In this document: one piece after another, positions 41,536 to 51,103 of the stretch | Layout: every line of letters begins with the position of its first letter | How positions within the stretch are numbered: the first letter of the stretch is position 1 | Origin: Mycobacteroides saopaulense | GTDB lineage: Bacteria; Actinomycetota; Actinomycetes; Mycobacteriales; Mycobacteriaceae | Assembly (NCBI RefSeq): GCF_001456355.1 | Contig: NZ_CP010271.1 | Coordinates: 744,001-808,000, forward strand | Reading direction: 5' to 3' | Length of the DNA stretch: 64,000 nt | Made by a program: the position numbers and the translations under genes | Notes under the pieces: generated by a model | Seen by the model: only the letters and a program-made list of their open reading frames with translations | The model's database searches: none | What the model was told of the DNA's origin: nothing

Positions 41536-42408
41536 ATGGCCTCTCCATCAAAGTATCTCCCGGGTGGTCTGGGTCCGCTCCTACGTCCGATCTGGCGAGG
41601 TACGCGAACAGGTATCTCGGCCGTGCAGGACCTTGGACATCAGGCGACTTTCATCGGCCTGGTGCTGATTTCGGTTCCCCAGACTCTGAAGCGTTATCGG
41701 CGCCAGACTAGCGCGCTGCTGATCGACATGACTTGGGGAAACGGCTCGATTGTGGTGGGGGGAGGAACAATCGGGGTCTTGGGTTTCATGGGAATTGCTG
41801 TAGGGGCCTCCGTTGGCATTGCGGGGTTCGCCACCTTGGACATGGTCGGCATGGGCTCGTTGACTGGCTTCGTATCCGCTTATGCGAATACTCGCGAAAT
41901 GGCCCCCATGATCGCGGCGGTGGGGTTCGCCGCGCAAGCCGGATGCCGCATGACGGCCGAGATTGGTGCAATGCGCATATCCGAAGAGATCGATGCACTT
42001 GAAGCCCAGGGGATCAAGTCCATCCCGTTCGTAGTGACGACACGGGTACTAGCCGGTGTCGTCATCATGATTCCGCTGTTCTTGCTCACTCTGATCCTGA
42101 GCTACACCTCGTGTGCGTTCCTGGTCAACGTCATCCATGCACAATCGCCCGGCATATACGAGCACTACTTCGATACCTTCATCCACCCTACCGATGTGGT
42201 GCTTTCACTCGTCAAAGCCGTTGTCTTCGTGGTGCTTGTCATCGCCATTCAGTGTTATCAGGGCTACTACGCGGGGGGTGGGCCGGAGGGAGTCGGCATA
42301 GCGTCTGGGCGAGCAATCCGCGCGTCGCTGGTAGCCATCGTGGTGATCGACATGGTCCTGACCCTTCTTTTCTGGGGCGACAGCCCCGGCGTACAGATAT
42401 CTGGTTGA
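41536..42408 (+). CDS. yrbEB: YrbE/MlaE permease subunit B of the mce locus
   Basis: A 290-residue MlaE permease partner. MTWGNGSIVVGGGTIGVLGFMGIAVGASVGI (cited by its ends) opens the membrane domain, and ISEEIDALEAQGIKSIPFVVTTR is the cytoplasmic EQ-like loop. ATG 41536 starts one base after the yrbEA stop; TTG 41527 in the same frame would overlap it. With YrbEA it forms the heterodimeric membrane channel of the Mce complex. Confidence 0.93.
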   Translation: MASPSKYLPGGLGPLLRPIWRGTRTGISAVQDLGHQATFIGLVLISVPQTLKRYRRQTSALLIDMTWGNGSIVVGGGTIGVLGFMGIAVGASVGIAGFATLDMVGMGSLTGFVSAYANTREMAPMIAAVGFAAQAGCRMTAEIGAMRISEEIDALEAQGIKSIPFVVTTRVLAGVVIMIPLFLLTLILSYTSCAFLVNVIHAQSPGIYEHYFDTFIHPTDVVLSLVKAVVFVVLVIAIQCYQGYYAGGGPEGVGIASGRAIRASLVAIVVIDMVLTLLFWGDSPGVQISG

Positions 42409-42411
42409 TCT

Positions 42412-43455
42412 ATGCCTAGGTTCCATGATGAAAGTGGTAGGTCTGCCTCAGGGCGGGCCCTGCTATTGCGTGGACTGATAGTCCTCGCTGCATTGGCGTT
42501 GGTATCGACTGCGCTCTACCGAGTCGGTACCGGCACGGTGTCCAAGCCGTTCGCGTTGACTCTCATTACTAGCACCCTCGGTGAGGGCCTCGCACCCGGC
42601 GCCGAGGTGAAGTTCCGTGGTTTCACCATCGGATCCGTGAAGTCGCTGGAGTCGGCAGGCTATAACAAACAACGAATGACCGTGATACTCGATCCCGAGC
42701 AGGCCACAGCGCTCACCAACGATACTCGGGCGCAGTTCACCTCTTCGAACATTTTCGGCACTGCGGCTGTAGAACTTCTGTGTGACGGCATGGGCGGTCC
42801 GCTGGTACCGAACCGGACACTAGAGATCGCCGCAAACGTACAGGCGGCGTCCATTACCGGGGTGCTACGACAAGCCGATGGCCTTAGCGGTGTACTTGAC
42901 TCACCGGAGTTCAAGAGCATTTTCGATGCCCTGCAACGCAATACCTCACTGACTTCCCCTGTGCTGAAGTCGATCTTCGATGTCGCCAAGACAGTGAGTG
43001 ACGCACAGGCGGTGCCCTTCTCACGTTCGTTGTCAGTGATCGCGGCTTTCACCAATGGATTCGAGAAGTTCATTCCCTCGGTTGCCATGTCGGGCGACCT
43101 GATGGATCGTCTGACCTTCCTCGAGGGACCAGGAGGCGGGAAAGCGACCCGAGACATCATCAATCAGGTAGCTCGGATCGCACTAAAGGCCAGCGATGCC
43201 TTTGCGCGCAACAGCATCTGGACGATGCCCTTTGCCAACTCGTTGCTTGATCTGTTGGTGCCGTTCACCTACGCGCTGGGCTCGATTGCGCCTGCCTACG
43301 ACCGGCTTTCCGGGCTGCTCGATCGCACCGGCTCGGCATTCCCTCAGCGGGACGGCCGTATTCGGATGCAAATCCAGCTCTATCTCGATGCCGCGCCAGG
43401 ATTGGCTGCCGCTCTACCGCCCGCCGGCGCACAACCTCCAGGAGGTCACCAATGA
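42412..43455 (+). CDS. mceA: MceA-type substrate-binding subunit
   Basis: A 347-residue protein with one N-terminal helix (~18-37), then an MlaD/Mce beta-barrel: PFALTLITSTLGEGLAPGAEVKFRGFTIGSVK (cited by its ends) at about 48-80 and VILDPEQATALTNDTRAQFTSSNIFGTAAVEL. A long helical needle and a proline-rich tail follow. In Mce complexes MceA-F assemble into a hetero-hexameric tube for lipids across the periplasm. It starts three bases after the yrbEB stop, and its own stop overlaps mceB (ATGA). Confidence 0.92.
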   Translation: MPRFHDESGRSASGRALLLRGLIVLAALALVSTALYRVGTGTVSKPFALTLITSTLGEGLAPGAEVKFRGFTIGSVKSLESAGYNKQRMTVILDPEQATALTNDTRAQFTSSNIFGTAAVELLCDGMGGPLVPNRTLEIAANVQAASITGVLRQADGLSGVLDSPEFKSIFDALQRNTSLTSPVLKSIFDVAKTVSDAQAVPFSRSLSVIAAFTNGFEKFIPSVAMSGDLMDRLTFLEGPGGGKATRDIINQVARIALKASDAFARNSIWTMPFANSLLDLLVPFTYALGSIAPAYDRLSGLLDRTGSAFPQRDGRIRMQIQLYLDAAPGLAAALPPAGAQPPGGHQ

Positions 43456-44462
43456 GGAACTCATGGCGCACGTTGATGGCGGTGACAAGCGTCATCGCAC
43501 TCTCGATAGTGCTCGGGCTGGTCATCGTCACCGCGTTGAGAAGCCCAGTCGAAGGCTCCTTGCGGCACTACAGTGCGAACTTCTCCGACGCATCCGGTCT
43601 CTTCACAGGTAATGATGTGCGAATATCGGGCGTCCAGGTGGGCAAGGTCGACCGGGTGAGTCTCGACGGTGACTCCGCCCGGGTGGACTTCAGCGTTCAG
43701 TCGGACCGGCCAATCTACACCGAGACGATCGTGGCGATTCGATACCAATCGCTACTCGGCCAGCGATACGTTGAACTCGCCCAGCCTGCCGTCCGCGGCG
43801 AAGAGCTAGCAGCTGGCGCAAATATCCCTGTGGGGCAGACGATTCCGTCATTCGATGTCGCCAAGCTATTTAACGGTTTCAAACCTATCTTCCAGACGTT
43901 GGACCCGGCTCAGTTCAATCGTTTCGGCGAGAATCTTCTGCGCCTTATCCAAGGCGACGACGACGGAATTGGGCCAGTTCTGCGAGATGTCGATGCGATC
44001 ATGAAGGTCGCAGTCAACCGACGAGCCGCCCTGGTCACCATCATCCACAATCTTAGTCAGGTAGCCCAGGAGCTGGGTGGAACGTCACAACAGCTCGTAT
44101 ATCTCATCAATTCGCTCAGCGACGTTTTAGGAACCTTCGCCGAGAAGGCCGATGACTTTAACACCGCGGTCACGACTGCGCTGCCACTACTGCGCAACCT
44201 CAACAACATGCTGGGCTATGCGGAACGCACTATTGACGGGGCGAACATGCCGGTATTCGACATCATGAGCCGGATGTTCCCACAAACCCCAACCGTCATG
44301 GCCGGTATCTCATTGCTGCCAGACCTAATCCAGGGAATGCGGGATTCCCTCATCGAGGACAAGCCGGTCACACCGAGCTTCAAGTGTTCCAATGGCGTAG
44401 CGACCTTGCCCGGAATCGGCGAAATCTCTTTTGCCGAACAGAATTTGGTGATCTGCAAATGA
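43452..44462 (+). CDS. mceB: MceB-type subunit
   Basis: A 336-residue Mce protein: signal-anchor at ~9-28 (VTSVIALSIVLGLVIVTAL), Mce domain with YSANFSDASGLFTGNDVRISGVQVGKVD (cited by its ends) at about 38-65, then a helical needle. The C-terminus ends with two cysteines (FKCSNGV...NLVICK), a pattern common in MceB-like proteins. It overlaps mceA and mceC by ATGA junctions, indicating tight translational coupling. Confidence 0.91.
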   Translation: MRNSWRTLMAVTSVIALSIVLGLVIVTALRSPVEGSLRHYSANFSDASGLFTGNDVRISGVQVGKVDRVSLDGDSARVDFSVQSDRPIYTETIVAIRYQSLLGQRYVELAQPAVRGEELAAGANIPVGQTIPSFDVAKLFNGFKPIFQTLDPAQFNRFGENLLRLIQGDDDGIGPVLRDVDAIMKVAVNRRAALVTIIHNLSQVAQELGGTSQQLVYLINSLSDVLGTFAEKADDFNTAVTTALPLLRNLNNMLGYAERTIDGANMPVFDIMSRMFPQTPTVMAGISLLPDLIQGMRDSLIEDKPVTPSFKCSNGVATLPGIGEISFAEQNLVICK

Positions 44463-45472
44463 GAATGGTGAGAAGGCGTGAGAAACATGTGCTGGACGAC
44501 GAGCAAGCTCAGCTCCGCTATCGCCGCACAGGAGTTATCGGCGTACTGGTGATCGCCGCAGCGCTCATCGCCACCGGGGTGGCATTCGTCAATCCGGCCG
44601 GAAAGGCCACATACACTGCGCAGCTCAACAGCTCAGGCGGGCTGCGTGCGGGTGATGAGGTCCGTGTCGCGGGTATCCCGGTGGGGAAGGTTCTCCGAGT
44701 TCACGTTACCGGGGCAGTAGTGGAAGCGAAGTTTGCGGTTGAAGAGACGGTCAAGGTTGGTTCGGAATCACGAATCGACGTCAAGCTGCTCACCCCGCTG
44801 GGTGGCCACTATCTTGCTTTGTCGCCTAAAGGCTCGATTCCCTTGGGCCAAAACCCTATTCCACCCGAACATGCTTCCGTACCCTTCGAGATCAACGACA
44901 TATTCCAGCAGTTCACACCGCTTGTGGAGAAGGTGGACGGGCAGACCATCCACGACACCTACGTCGAAATCGCCGATGCGGCACACGCGTACCCGGACTC
45001 GCTACGCGACTTCTTCCGGTCCACTCGCACGTTGATCCATACTCTGAGTCAGTCGAGCGATGACTATCGACGCGACTTGAACTACATCAACGAGTACGGT
45101 CGCGCATTCGCAAGTGGCGGAGACCAGGTTGCCGCACTCCTGAACCAATTCGCAGTTATAGGGCGGAAATATACGCCCAACTCGGTCGACATCGTCGAGC
45201 TATTCACTCAGCTGGCGGAGCTGTCACGCATGCTGGACCGAATCGGAATCGCCTACGAGCGCGACTTCAAACCGATGCTCAACGGTATCGACGATATCTT
45301 CGACACGTTGTTCGCCTATCCGGAAAAGGTCGGGCAGGCCGCCGATCAGCTGGGTCAGATCGTGAAGATAGTCGGGCCTATGCTCAGCGGCAACGGCATA
45401 ACGATTAACGAAGGCGACAGAGTCATTCCGGGGCAAGACATTTGCCTGCCTCACTTCTTTAGGCAGTGCTGA
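44459..45472 (+). CDS. mceC: MceC-type subunit
   Basis: A 337-residue Mce protein. A basic cytoplasmic start (MRMVRRREK) precedes the anchor helix IGVLVIAAALIATGVAFV, then the Mce domain with AQLNSSGGLRAGDEVRVAGIPVGKVL. ATG 44459 is chosen because it overlaps the mceB stop; the frame is open upstream but not conserved. The C-terminus contains CLPHFFRQC. It ends one base before the start of mceD. Confidence 0.9.
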   Translation: MRMVRRREKHVLDDEQAQLRYRRTGVIGVLVIAAALIATGVAFVNPAGKATYTAQLNSSGGLRAGDEVRVAGIPVGKVLRVHVTGAVVEAKFAVEETVKVGSESRIDVKLLTPLGGHYLALSPKGSIPLGQNPIPPEHASVPFEINDIFQQFTPLVEKVDGQTIHDTYVEIADAAHAYPDSLRDFFRSTRTLIHTLSQSSDDYRRDLNYINEYGRAFASGGDQVAALLNQFAVIGRKYTPNSVDIVELFTQLAELSRMLDRIGIAYERDFKPMLNGIDDIFDTLFAYPEKVGQAADQLGQIVKIVGPMLSGNGITINEGDRVIPGQDICLPHFFRQC

Positions 45473-45473
45473 T

Positions 45474-46682
45474 ATGACCTCCGCACGTAAGACTCGCCTG
45501 AAACGAGCGGCTGCGATCAGCCTTGCTATCGCAACGGTTGTCAGTCTGCTGCTGATGCCGGCGCCGCGCACGGCCGTTGAACAGGCCTTCCGAAATTCAG
45601 TCGGACCGTATCTGGATAGTGCTCTAGCGCCATTTCTGTCGAGCCCACGGACACTGTGCGCCGATTTCAACGATGCTTCGGGCTTATATAAGGGAAACAA
45701 GGTCCTACTGCTCGGTGTCGAGATCGGCTCAATCGTGTCAGTCTCCAACATGCCCGACCATGTGCGCGTGGAGTTTACGGTTCCCGACGATATGGTCCTA
45801 CCCGCAGACATCGGCGCGGCCAGCTACACCACGTCGGTAATGGCCAATCGCAGTGTCGAATTGAGCGCTCCATACCGAGGAGGACCGGAGTTCACGGGGG
45901 CAGAATGCATACCGGCGGAAAGAACCCGGACCCCCATCAGCGTCACCGAGTCGTTCGCAGCAATGAGCAACCTTGCCGACACGATCATCGGCCCAGATCA
46001 TGGGCCAGACCTGAGGCAAGCCCCGGGCATTCGCGCGATCGGTGAAAGTCTTGATGCCGCAGCACGTTCCGTGGACGGTACGGGCAGTGAGTTCCGCAGG
46101 ATGCTTATCGAGCTGACGACTATGGTCGGGGACCCACGAAAGGCAGACGCTTCCTATCGCGAATTACTGGAGAACGGCACAGTCATCACGTCGGACTGGC
46201 TCAGACACTGGGACGACTTCCGCACGGTCATGCAGACGCTGGTGGGCTCGACCAGGCTGGTCGAGGGCCTGGCAGACGGTCTTGGTACCGCGCTATTTCA
46301 CCTCGTGAACCTGATACCGGTGCTCACGGAGGCAGTTAATCGATGGGCCGGTCGCGGTAAGCACAACATTGGTGACAAACTGTTCCCCTGGCTGCGTGAC
46401 ATCCTCAACGCCTATACGCCACACCTGCTTAGCTTCTTCGCGACACTGCCCCCTGGCGTCAACTGGCTCGCGGACGACTTCTACCTTCCGAATATGGCCA
46501 CTCACAACGTAACTTATGTGCCACCTCGGGTGGCCATCTCGCCAGAGCAGGCGAGTGCGATCTGCGCCGGATTGCGAGAACGCGGCACACCTGGCGCGAG
46601 CACGGCCTGTGCACCCGGCACCGCATCCGATCCCGTCACGCTGGGACTGACGAATCTGATCATGGGTGGCGCCCTGTCATGA
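45474..46682 (+). CDS. mceD: MceD-type subunit
   Basis: A 402-residue Mce protein, the longest of the six. A short hydrophobic anchor lies at ~10-24, and the Mce domain contains LCADFNDASGLYKGNKVLLLGVEIGSI near residue 60. Four cysteines are spread through the chain (LCADF, GAECIPAE, AICAGL, TACAPG), fitting disulfides outside the membrane. Its stop overlaps mceE by ATGA. Confidence 0.9.
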   Translation: MTSARKTRLKRAAAISLAIATVVSLLLMPAPRTAVEQAFRNSVGPYLDSALAPFLSSPRTLCADFNDASGLYKGNKVLLLGVEIGSIVSVSNMPDHVRVEFTVPDDMVLPADIGAASYTTSVMANRSVELSAPYRGGPEFTGAECIPAERTRTPISVTESFAAMSNLADTIIGPDHGPDLRQAPGIRAIGESLDAAARSVDGTGSEFRRMLIELTTMVGDPRKADASYRELLENGTVITSDWLRHWDDFRTVMQTLVGSTRLVEGLADGLGTALFHLVNLIPVLTEAVNRWAGRGKHNIGDKLFPWLRDILNAYTPHLLSFFATLPPGVNWLADDFYLPNMATHNVTYVPPRVAISPEQASAICAGLRERGTPGASTACAPGTASDPVTLGLTNLIMGGALS

Positions 46683-47725
46683 GGCGAGCAGTAAAATTCT
46701 TGGTAGCTCTGCCGATTTCTGTCATCGTGCTGATATCGGGGTGCTCGTCGACTGCCCTGGACCCCACGCGCATGCCGGTGCCCGGAGGCTATACCCCTCG
46801 CAACGGCTACTCGATTAGAATCGAGTTCTCCAGCGCGCTGAACCTCCCCGGGAGGGCCAAGGTTGACTTTGGCGGCATCCAGATCGGCGTATTGGATCAC
46901 CTTGAACTCGTCGACACTACGGCTGTAGCGCATGTCGAAATAGATGGTGGCACAATACTTCCTGCTAACACGAGGGCCGAGCTGCGTCAGGCAACAGTGC
47001 TCGGTGATATCTACATAGCGATGATCGCGCCGGATCGGCCGACACCAGAGCAGCTGCATGCCGGCGACACCATTTCGCTGCAGAACACCGCTCCGGCAAG
47101 CAATGTCGAGGACCTGTTGCGGTCGATGTCGACGTACATCGGTGGTGGCACGCTGAACACCCTGCAAGAGACAATTATCAACGTCAACAAGGCATTTCCT
47201 CAACCTGAGGAGTTGACCCACATTCACCGAAATCTGACCGGAATGCTGCACGACCTGGCGAGCAACAGCCAGACCATCGACGAGATGATCACCAGCCTGC
47301 AGAACATCACCGGGAGCCTTGTCGAAAACACCCGCCCCTTCCAGCGACTCCTGATCGAGGGTCCTCAGAAACTGAGCGCGTTGGCGGAAGTTGCTGTCGG
47401 CATTGTGGATCTCGTAGTGGCACTTGGCCGACTTTCCACAAACGCCCGCCCGCTGGTTGACACCGTGACGCCCGATTTTCTCCAGATGATTTCCTACTTC
47501 ACCCCCTTCCTCAACACCGCAACTACCGCGGATACGACAATCCCGGTCCTCGCGGACAAGACAGTCCGATTGATTCGCGACCGGCTGATCCCCTTCTTTG
47601 GGGACGGCGGACCCAAATACACGGTGACCGGTATCAACACCCCGGGACAATCACTCGGCGTTGATCCGGCCGAGCGCGCCGATGAGGTTGTCCGTCGCAT
47701 GCAGACAATGGGGCTACTCCGATGA
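46679..47725 (+). CDS. mceE: MceE-type lipoprotein subunit
   Basis: A 348-residue protein with a lipoprotein signal: basic MRRAVK, a hydrophobic core, and the lipobox LISGC with Cys22 as lipidation site. The Mce domain follows (YSIRIEFSSALNLPGRAKVDFGGIQIG by its ends). MceE is the lipoprotein member (LprK-type) of mycobacterial mce operons, so both order and signal agree. It overlaps its neighbours on both sides. Confidence 0.93.
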   Translation: MRRAVKFLVALPISVIVLISGCSSTALDPTRMPVPGGYTPRNGYSIRIEFSSALNLPGRAKVDFGGIQIGVLDHLELVDTTAVAHVEIDGGTILPANTRAELRQATVLGDIYIAMIAPDRPTPEQLHAGDTISLQNTAPASNVEDLLRSMSTYIGGGTLNTLQETIINVNKAFPQPEELTHIHRNLTGMLHDLASNSQTIDEMITSLQNITGSLVENTRPFQRLLIEGPQKLSALAEVAVGIVDLVVALGRLSTNARPLVDTVTPDFLQMISYFTPFLNTATTADTTIPVLADKTVRLIRDRLIPFFGDGGPKYTVTGINTPGQSLGVDPAERADEVVRRMQTMGLLR

Positions 47726-48690
47726 GGGCTGTCACGGCCGCGACACTGGCCGTCTTGCTTGCTATTTGCCTGGGCGCCGTCGGGTATCTGGCGTTCGGTG
47801 TGTTCGACACGCAGGCCACTGGGCCGGGAACCCGAGTTACCTTGCTGCTGAATCGATCTGGCGGACTTCTTTCGACATCGCAGGTCACCATGCGCGGCAT
47901 CAAGGTCGGTAAAGTAACTGCCATTAGAGCTACCACCAGCGAACTTCGAGTATCGATCGAACTCGACGCAGCTCAGCCCGTGCCGTCAAACTGCCAGATC
48001 AGCATCGAGAATCTGTCGGCTGCAGGCGAGCAATACATCGAATTTAGGCCACAACGGATCGAGCCGCCCTACCTCGTCGACGGCGCGACAATCCCCGCAG
48101 CACAAGTCCGCCCGACCTACACCGTCGCCGAACTTCTCGCCAAGGGAAATGCGCTGATCTCGGCACTGGACCCTCAAGACCTCGAAACAATAGTCCGCAA
48201 CCTCGGAGCGGGTCTCACCAACAACACGGCCGCGCTTGACCATCTTGCCGTAACGGCAGGGCTTTTCGCGCGAATGGTGAACGACGACCAGCCTGCGATG
48301 CGTCAATTGTTCAATAACCTCGCTGCCATGACGAGCGGACTCGGCGACGTCGACGCCGGGCAGGCTCTCGCCCAAACCGGTGCCGCTCTTCCTTCAACGC
48401 TGGAGAAGTTCAATAAGCTGCTGATGCAACTGCAGAGACTGAACAACGATGGAAAAGATGTATTCGCTGACAACGGTGAGGTCGTCTCGGGGATCGACAG
48501 ACTGATCGAGTACGTAGACACCGTATCCGGTCCGATGACCACGTTCATGACCGCGTTGGAGCCGACGATTCAGCCGTTGCGCAATGTCAAGCTCGACGCC
48601 GGACATTGGCTCGACTTCTGGGACTCCACATTTGCCGATGAGGGCGGTATGCGAGTGCATCTCGCCGTACCTGAATGGCCCCAACCCTGA
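47722..48690 (+). CDS. mceF: MceF-type subunit
   Basis: A 322-residue Mce protein: signal-anchor at ~4-24 (VTAATLAVLLAICLGAVGYL), Mce domain with VTLLLNRSGGLLSTSQVTMRGIKVGKV (by its ends) near 40-66, then a helical region to the end. Last of the six Mce subunits. The next gene begins 23 bases later with its own AAGGAG, so translation re-initiates rather than couples. Confidence 0.91.
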   Translation: MRAVTAATLAVLLAICLGAVGYLAFGVFDTQATGPGTRVTLLLNRSGGLLSTSQVTMRGIKVGKVTAIRATTSELRVSIELDAAQPVPSNCQISIENLSAAGEQYIEFRPQRIEPPYLVDGATIPAAQVRPTYTVAELLAKGNALISALDPQDLETIVRNLGAGLTNNTAALDHLAVTAGLFARMVNDDQPAMRQLFNNLAAMTSGLGDVDAGQALAQTGAALPSTLEKFNKLLMQLQRLNNDGKDVFADNGEVVSGIDRLIEYVDTVSGPMTTFMTALEPTIQPLRNVKLDAGHWLDFWDSTFADEGGMRVHLAVPEWPQP

Positions 48691-48713
48691 ACAACGATCA
48701 AGGAGTATTCAAC

Positions 48714-49382
48714 ATGACCACATCTGTGCTCGATGACGCCGAATCGGTCAAGGCGACAGAGCCTGGCACACCGCCAGAAGGCCCACACGATGTGTCACTC
48801 TGGACGCGAAATGGGTGGGCCTGGATAGCCGCCGGCCTGGTCCTCGTGGGCGGAGTCATGGGCGCGTTCGGATATTCGAAGTACCAGACGCTTCACGATC
48901 AGCAGACCACGGCACAACGTCACAAGCAGAGCCGGGAGGCCGCCACCCAACTCGCTAAGGACTATGCGCTGAAATCCTTGACCTATAGCTACCAGGATCC
49001 TGACGGCTTCTTCCGCTCCGTCGAAGATGGCGTATCAGCTTCACTGAAGGACAAATATGTCAACGCCACCACGATACTCAAAGCGATCATGATGCAAGCA
49101 CAGGTGACATCAAGCGGCGACATCATCAGTGCAGAGGCAACGGAGCAGCCCGGCGATGTGTATCAGGTCGTGGTGACGGCGGGCCAAACCATCCGAAATC
49201 TCCAGAATCCCGAGCCGCGCGTATCCACACTCGTCTTGCAGATCACTGTCGACAAGAACGGAGACACCTGGCAGATCACCGATATCGGACCTAGGGTGCG
49301 AAATGGCCCGGGCAACCTCCATCAATCGCCCTCTTTACCTGGCTCCCCGGTGGCCCAACCGCCTACACGTGGAAGTCGATAG
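48714..49382 (+). CDS. Mce-associated membrane protein (Mas-like)
   Basis: A 222-residue protein with a single helix at ~33-55 (AWIAAGLVLVGGVMGAFGY), a short cytoplasmic acidic N-terminus and an exported domain that holds a cystatin/NTF2-like fold typical of Mce-associated (Mas) proteins. The tail is proline-rich. Mas proteins stabilise Mce complexes. ATG 48714 follows AAGGAG (48700-48705) by eight bases; open frame upstream is not used. Confidence 0.82.
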   Translation: MTTSVLDDAESVKATEPGTPPEGPHDVSLWTRNGWAWIAAGLVLVGGVMGAFGYSKYQTLHDQQTTAQRHKQSREAATQLAKDYALKSLTYSYQDPDGFFRSVEDGVSASLKDKYVNATTILKAIMMQAQVTSSGDIISAEATEQPGDVYQVVVTAGQTIRNLQNPEPRVSTLVLQITVDKNGDTWQITDIGPRVRNGPGNLHQSPSLPGSPVAQPPTRGSR

Positions 49383-49391
49383 AGCACCGCA

Positions 49392-50135
49392 GTGTTACGC
49401 GGGATGCTGTTAGCAATAACTGTATTCATGTCGAGTCTGTCCTGGGTGCCGGCTGTTGCACACGCAGAATTGCCGATTTGTCCGTGGCGGGAAACCACAT
49501 TGGTTCCGGAGGCCGCGATTCCGCATCGTGATTGCCGTCTTCATTCCACAGATGGTTCAGGGCTGAAATTCGACGTGACCTATTGGAGCGCAGGCGATAC
49601 CGCAAGTCCCTTAGCGGTCAGAGTCGTCGTCTTGAGCCCGTCAGGGGGAGAGCTCCAGACAATCAACGAACTGTTGGAGATCAGCAGTCCCTCGCCTGTA
49701 GGACTTGAGGATGTCGACGGCGATGGCCGTGACGAACTCCTCATACCGATCTCCCAGCGGAAACTGAATGGCGCCAACAATACCCGATTCTCGTTGTGGC
49801 GAGCGGAGAAAGAAGCCACACACTTCGAGCGGACGCAGATGATGGGCCAGGCCGTGTATCGCAGCGGAGACGGGTATGTCGTGACGAACAGCGGCGCGCT
49901 CAGCAGTCGTGATCTCGATTTCTATCTGCCAACTGCCGCAGGCTATACGCAGATCGTCACTATAACGATCTCTGCAGAGGACATCGATCTTGACACCCGC
50001 AAGGTCCGTACCGCGCGCTGCGTCGCCCACAAACAAGCCGGGTTAGGGGCAATCGACATGGACTGGCGCGATTCGCCGGTGTTCTGTGAATCGCCCGCCG
50101 CAAGAGCGATCTGGCCGGACGCGCAAAGGATTTGA
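49392..50135 (+). CDS. Secreted protein with FG-GAP-like calcium motif
   Basis: A ~247-residue exported protein. The signal peptide ends near AVAHA-E at residue ~24. A DVDGDGRDELLI loop near residue 108 is an FG-GAP/EF-hand-like calcium site. Cysteines at both ends of the chain could pair. GTG 49392 lies nine bases after the Mas stop; ATG 49404 is an alternative. I do not recognise a named family. Its place at the end of the mce operon suggests a periplasmic accessory, but that is inference. Confidence 0.65.
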   Translation: MLRGMLLAITVFMSSLSWVPAVAHAELPICPWRETTLVPEAAIPHRDCRLHSTDGSGLKFDVTYWSAGDTASPLAVRVVVLSPSGGELQTINELLEISSPSPVGLEDVDGDGRDELLIPISQRKLNGANNTRFSLWRAEKEATHFERTQMMGQAVYRSGDGYVVTNSGALSSRDLDFYLPTAAGYTQIVTITISAEDIDLDTRKVRTARCVAHKQAGLGAIDMDWRDSPVFCESPAARAIWPDAQRI

Positions 50136-50138
50136 TAC

Positions 50139-51065
50139 ATGAACCATCAAGCTGACGGAACAACAGTGGATGTCATTTCTATCGCGCCGGGCGCGCAGCT
50201 GGGCCGTCATTCATTGTTGTGGCGGTGGGCGGGCGATATGCGTATTGCCTTCACCGGCGGTACGGCCGGGCTGCTGCAAACGATGGATCCTGCGATCGGG
50301 TACGCGTTGATCGAGCACTCGAACTTCTTCGCAGACCCCGTCGACAGGGTGTTCCGCTCGTTGCCCCCGATCCTGGGCACCGTGTACGACGATCCCGCCG
50401 CCGGTACCGGCATGAAGGTGCGCGACTTTCATCGCGGCATCAAGGGAGTCCAACCCGACGGTGTCCGGTACCACGCGCTGAACCCGACAACCTTCTGGTG
50501 GGCCCATGCCACGTTTCAGGTGATGGTCGAACAGACCATCGACAGGTACTCCCGTCATCGGCTCTCCGACGCGCAGCGCGAGCAGCTCTACCAGGAAGGC
50601 ATCGAGTGGTATCGCCGGTACGCGATGAGTGAGCAGCCGCTGCCGCCGAATAGGGCCGCTTTCCAACAGGAGTGGGACCGCTACTGCGACGAAGTGCTGA
50701 CGCCCAACCCCGCCGCGGACTACCTGATGAAGGTCATCGAGGGGCGTGCCGTTCCGGACATGAGCAAGTCGCCCTATCTGCCGGTGGCTTCCTACCTGAA
50801 ACCCGCCGCCAAACTCGCACTGCCCACCACACCGATGCGGATGGCGTTGGCGCCTCCACTTCGGTTGACCATCTATGGAGGCCTGCCTGCCCAGGTGCGT
50901 AAGCGATTTGGGATCCGCTGGAACCGGGCCGACGAGACGGCCTACCGGGCGCTGTGCCGTGCCGTGCCGCTGGCGTGGCCGTTCATCCCGACATCGTGGA
51001 GATGGCATCCGGGCAGCCACGCCGGATGGCGACGCGAACGGGGGCGGTTACCGCGCCCCTGGTGA
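50139..51065 (+). CDS. DUF2236 oxygenase (MpaB type) at the end of the mce operon
   Basis: A 308-residue member of the oxygenase MpaB family: WRWAGDMRIAFTGGTAGLLQTMDPAIGYALIEHS (by its ends) at about 27-60, RDFHRGIKGVQPDGVRYHALNPTTFWWAHATFQVMVE with the usual central histidines around residue 95-125, and LSDAQREQLYQEGIEWYRRY. ATG 50139 begins three bases after the upstream stop, so it belongs to the mce transcript. This is the third DUF2236 gene of the accessory region. The C-terminus is basic and may touch the membrane. Substrate unknown. Confidence 0.85.
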   Translation: MNHQADGTTVDVISIAPGAQLGRHSLLWRWAGDMRIAFTGGTAGLLQTMDPAIGYALIEHSNFFADPVDRVFRSLPPILGTVYDDPAAGTGMKVRDFHRGIKGVQPDGVRYHALNPTTFWWAHATFQVMVEQTIDRYSRHRLSDAQREQLYQEGIEWYRRYAMSEQPLPPNRAAFQQEWDRYCDEVLTPNPAADYLMKVIEGRAVPDMSKSPYLPVASYLKPAAKLALPTTPMRMALAPPLRLTIYGGLPAQVRKRFGIRWNRADETAYRALCRAVPLAWPFIPTSWRWHPGSHAGWRRERGRLPRPW

Positions 51066-51103
51066 GACGGTCTGCGCACGCAGATCCGCCGCGATCAGCC
51101 TAG

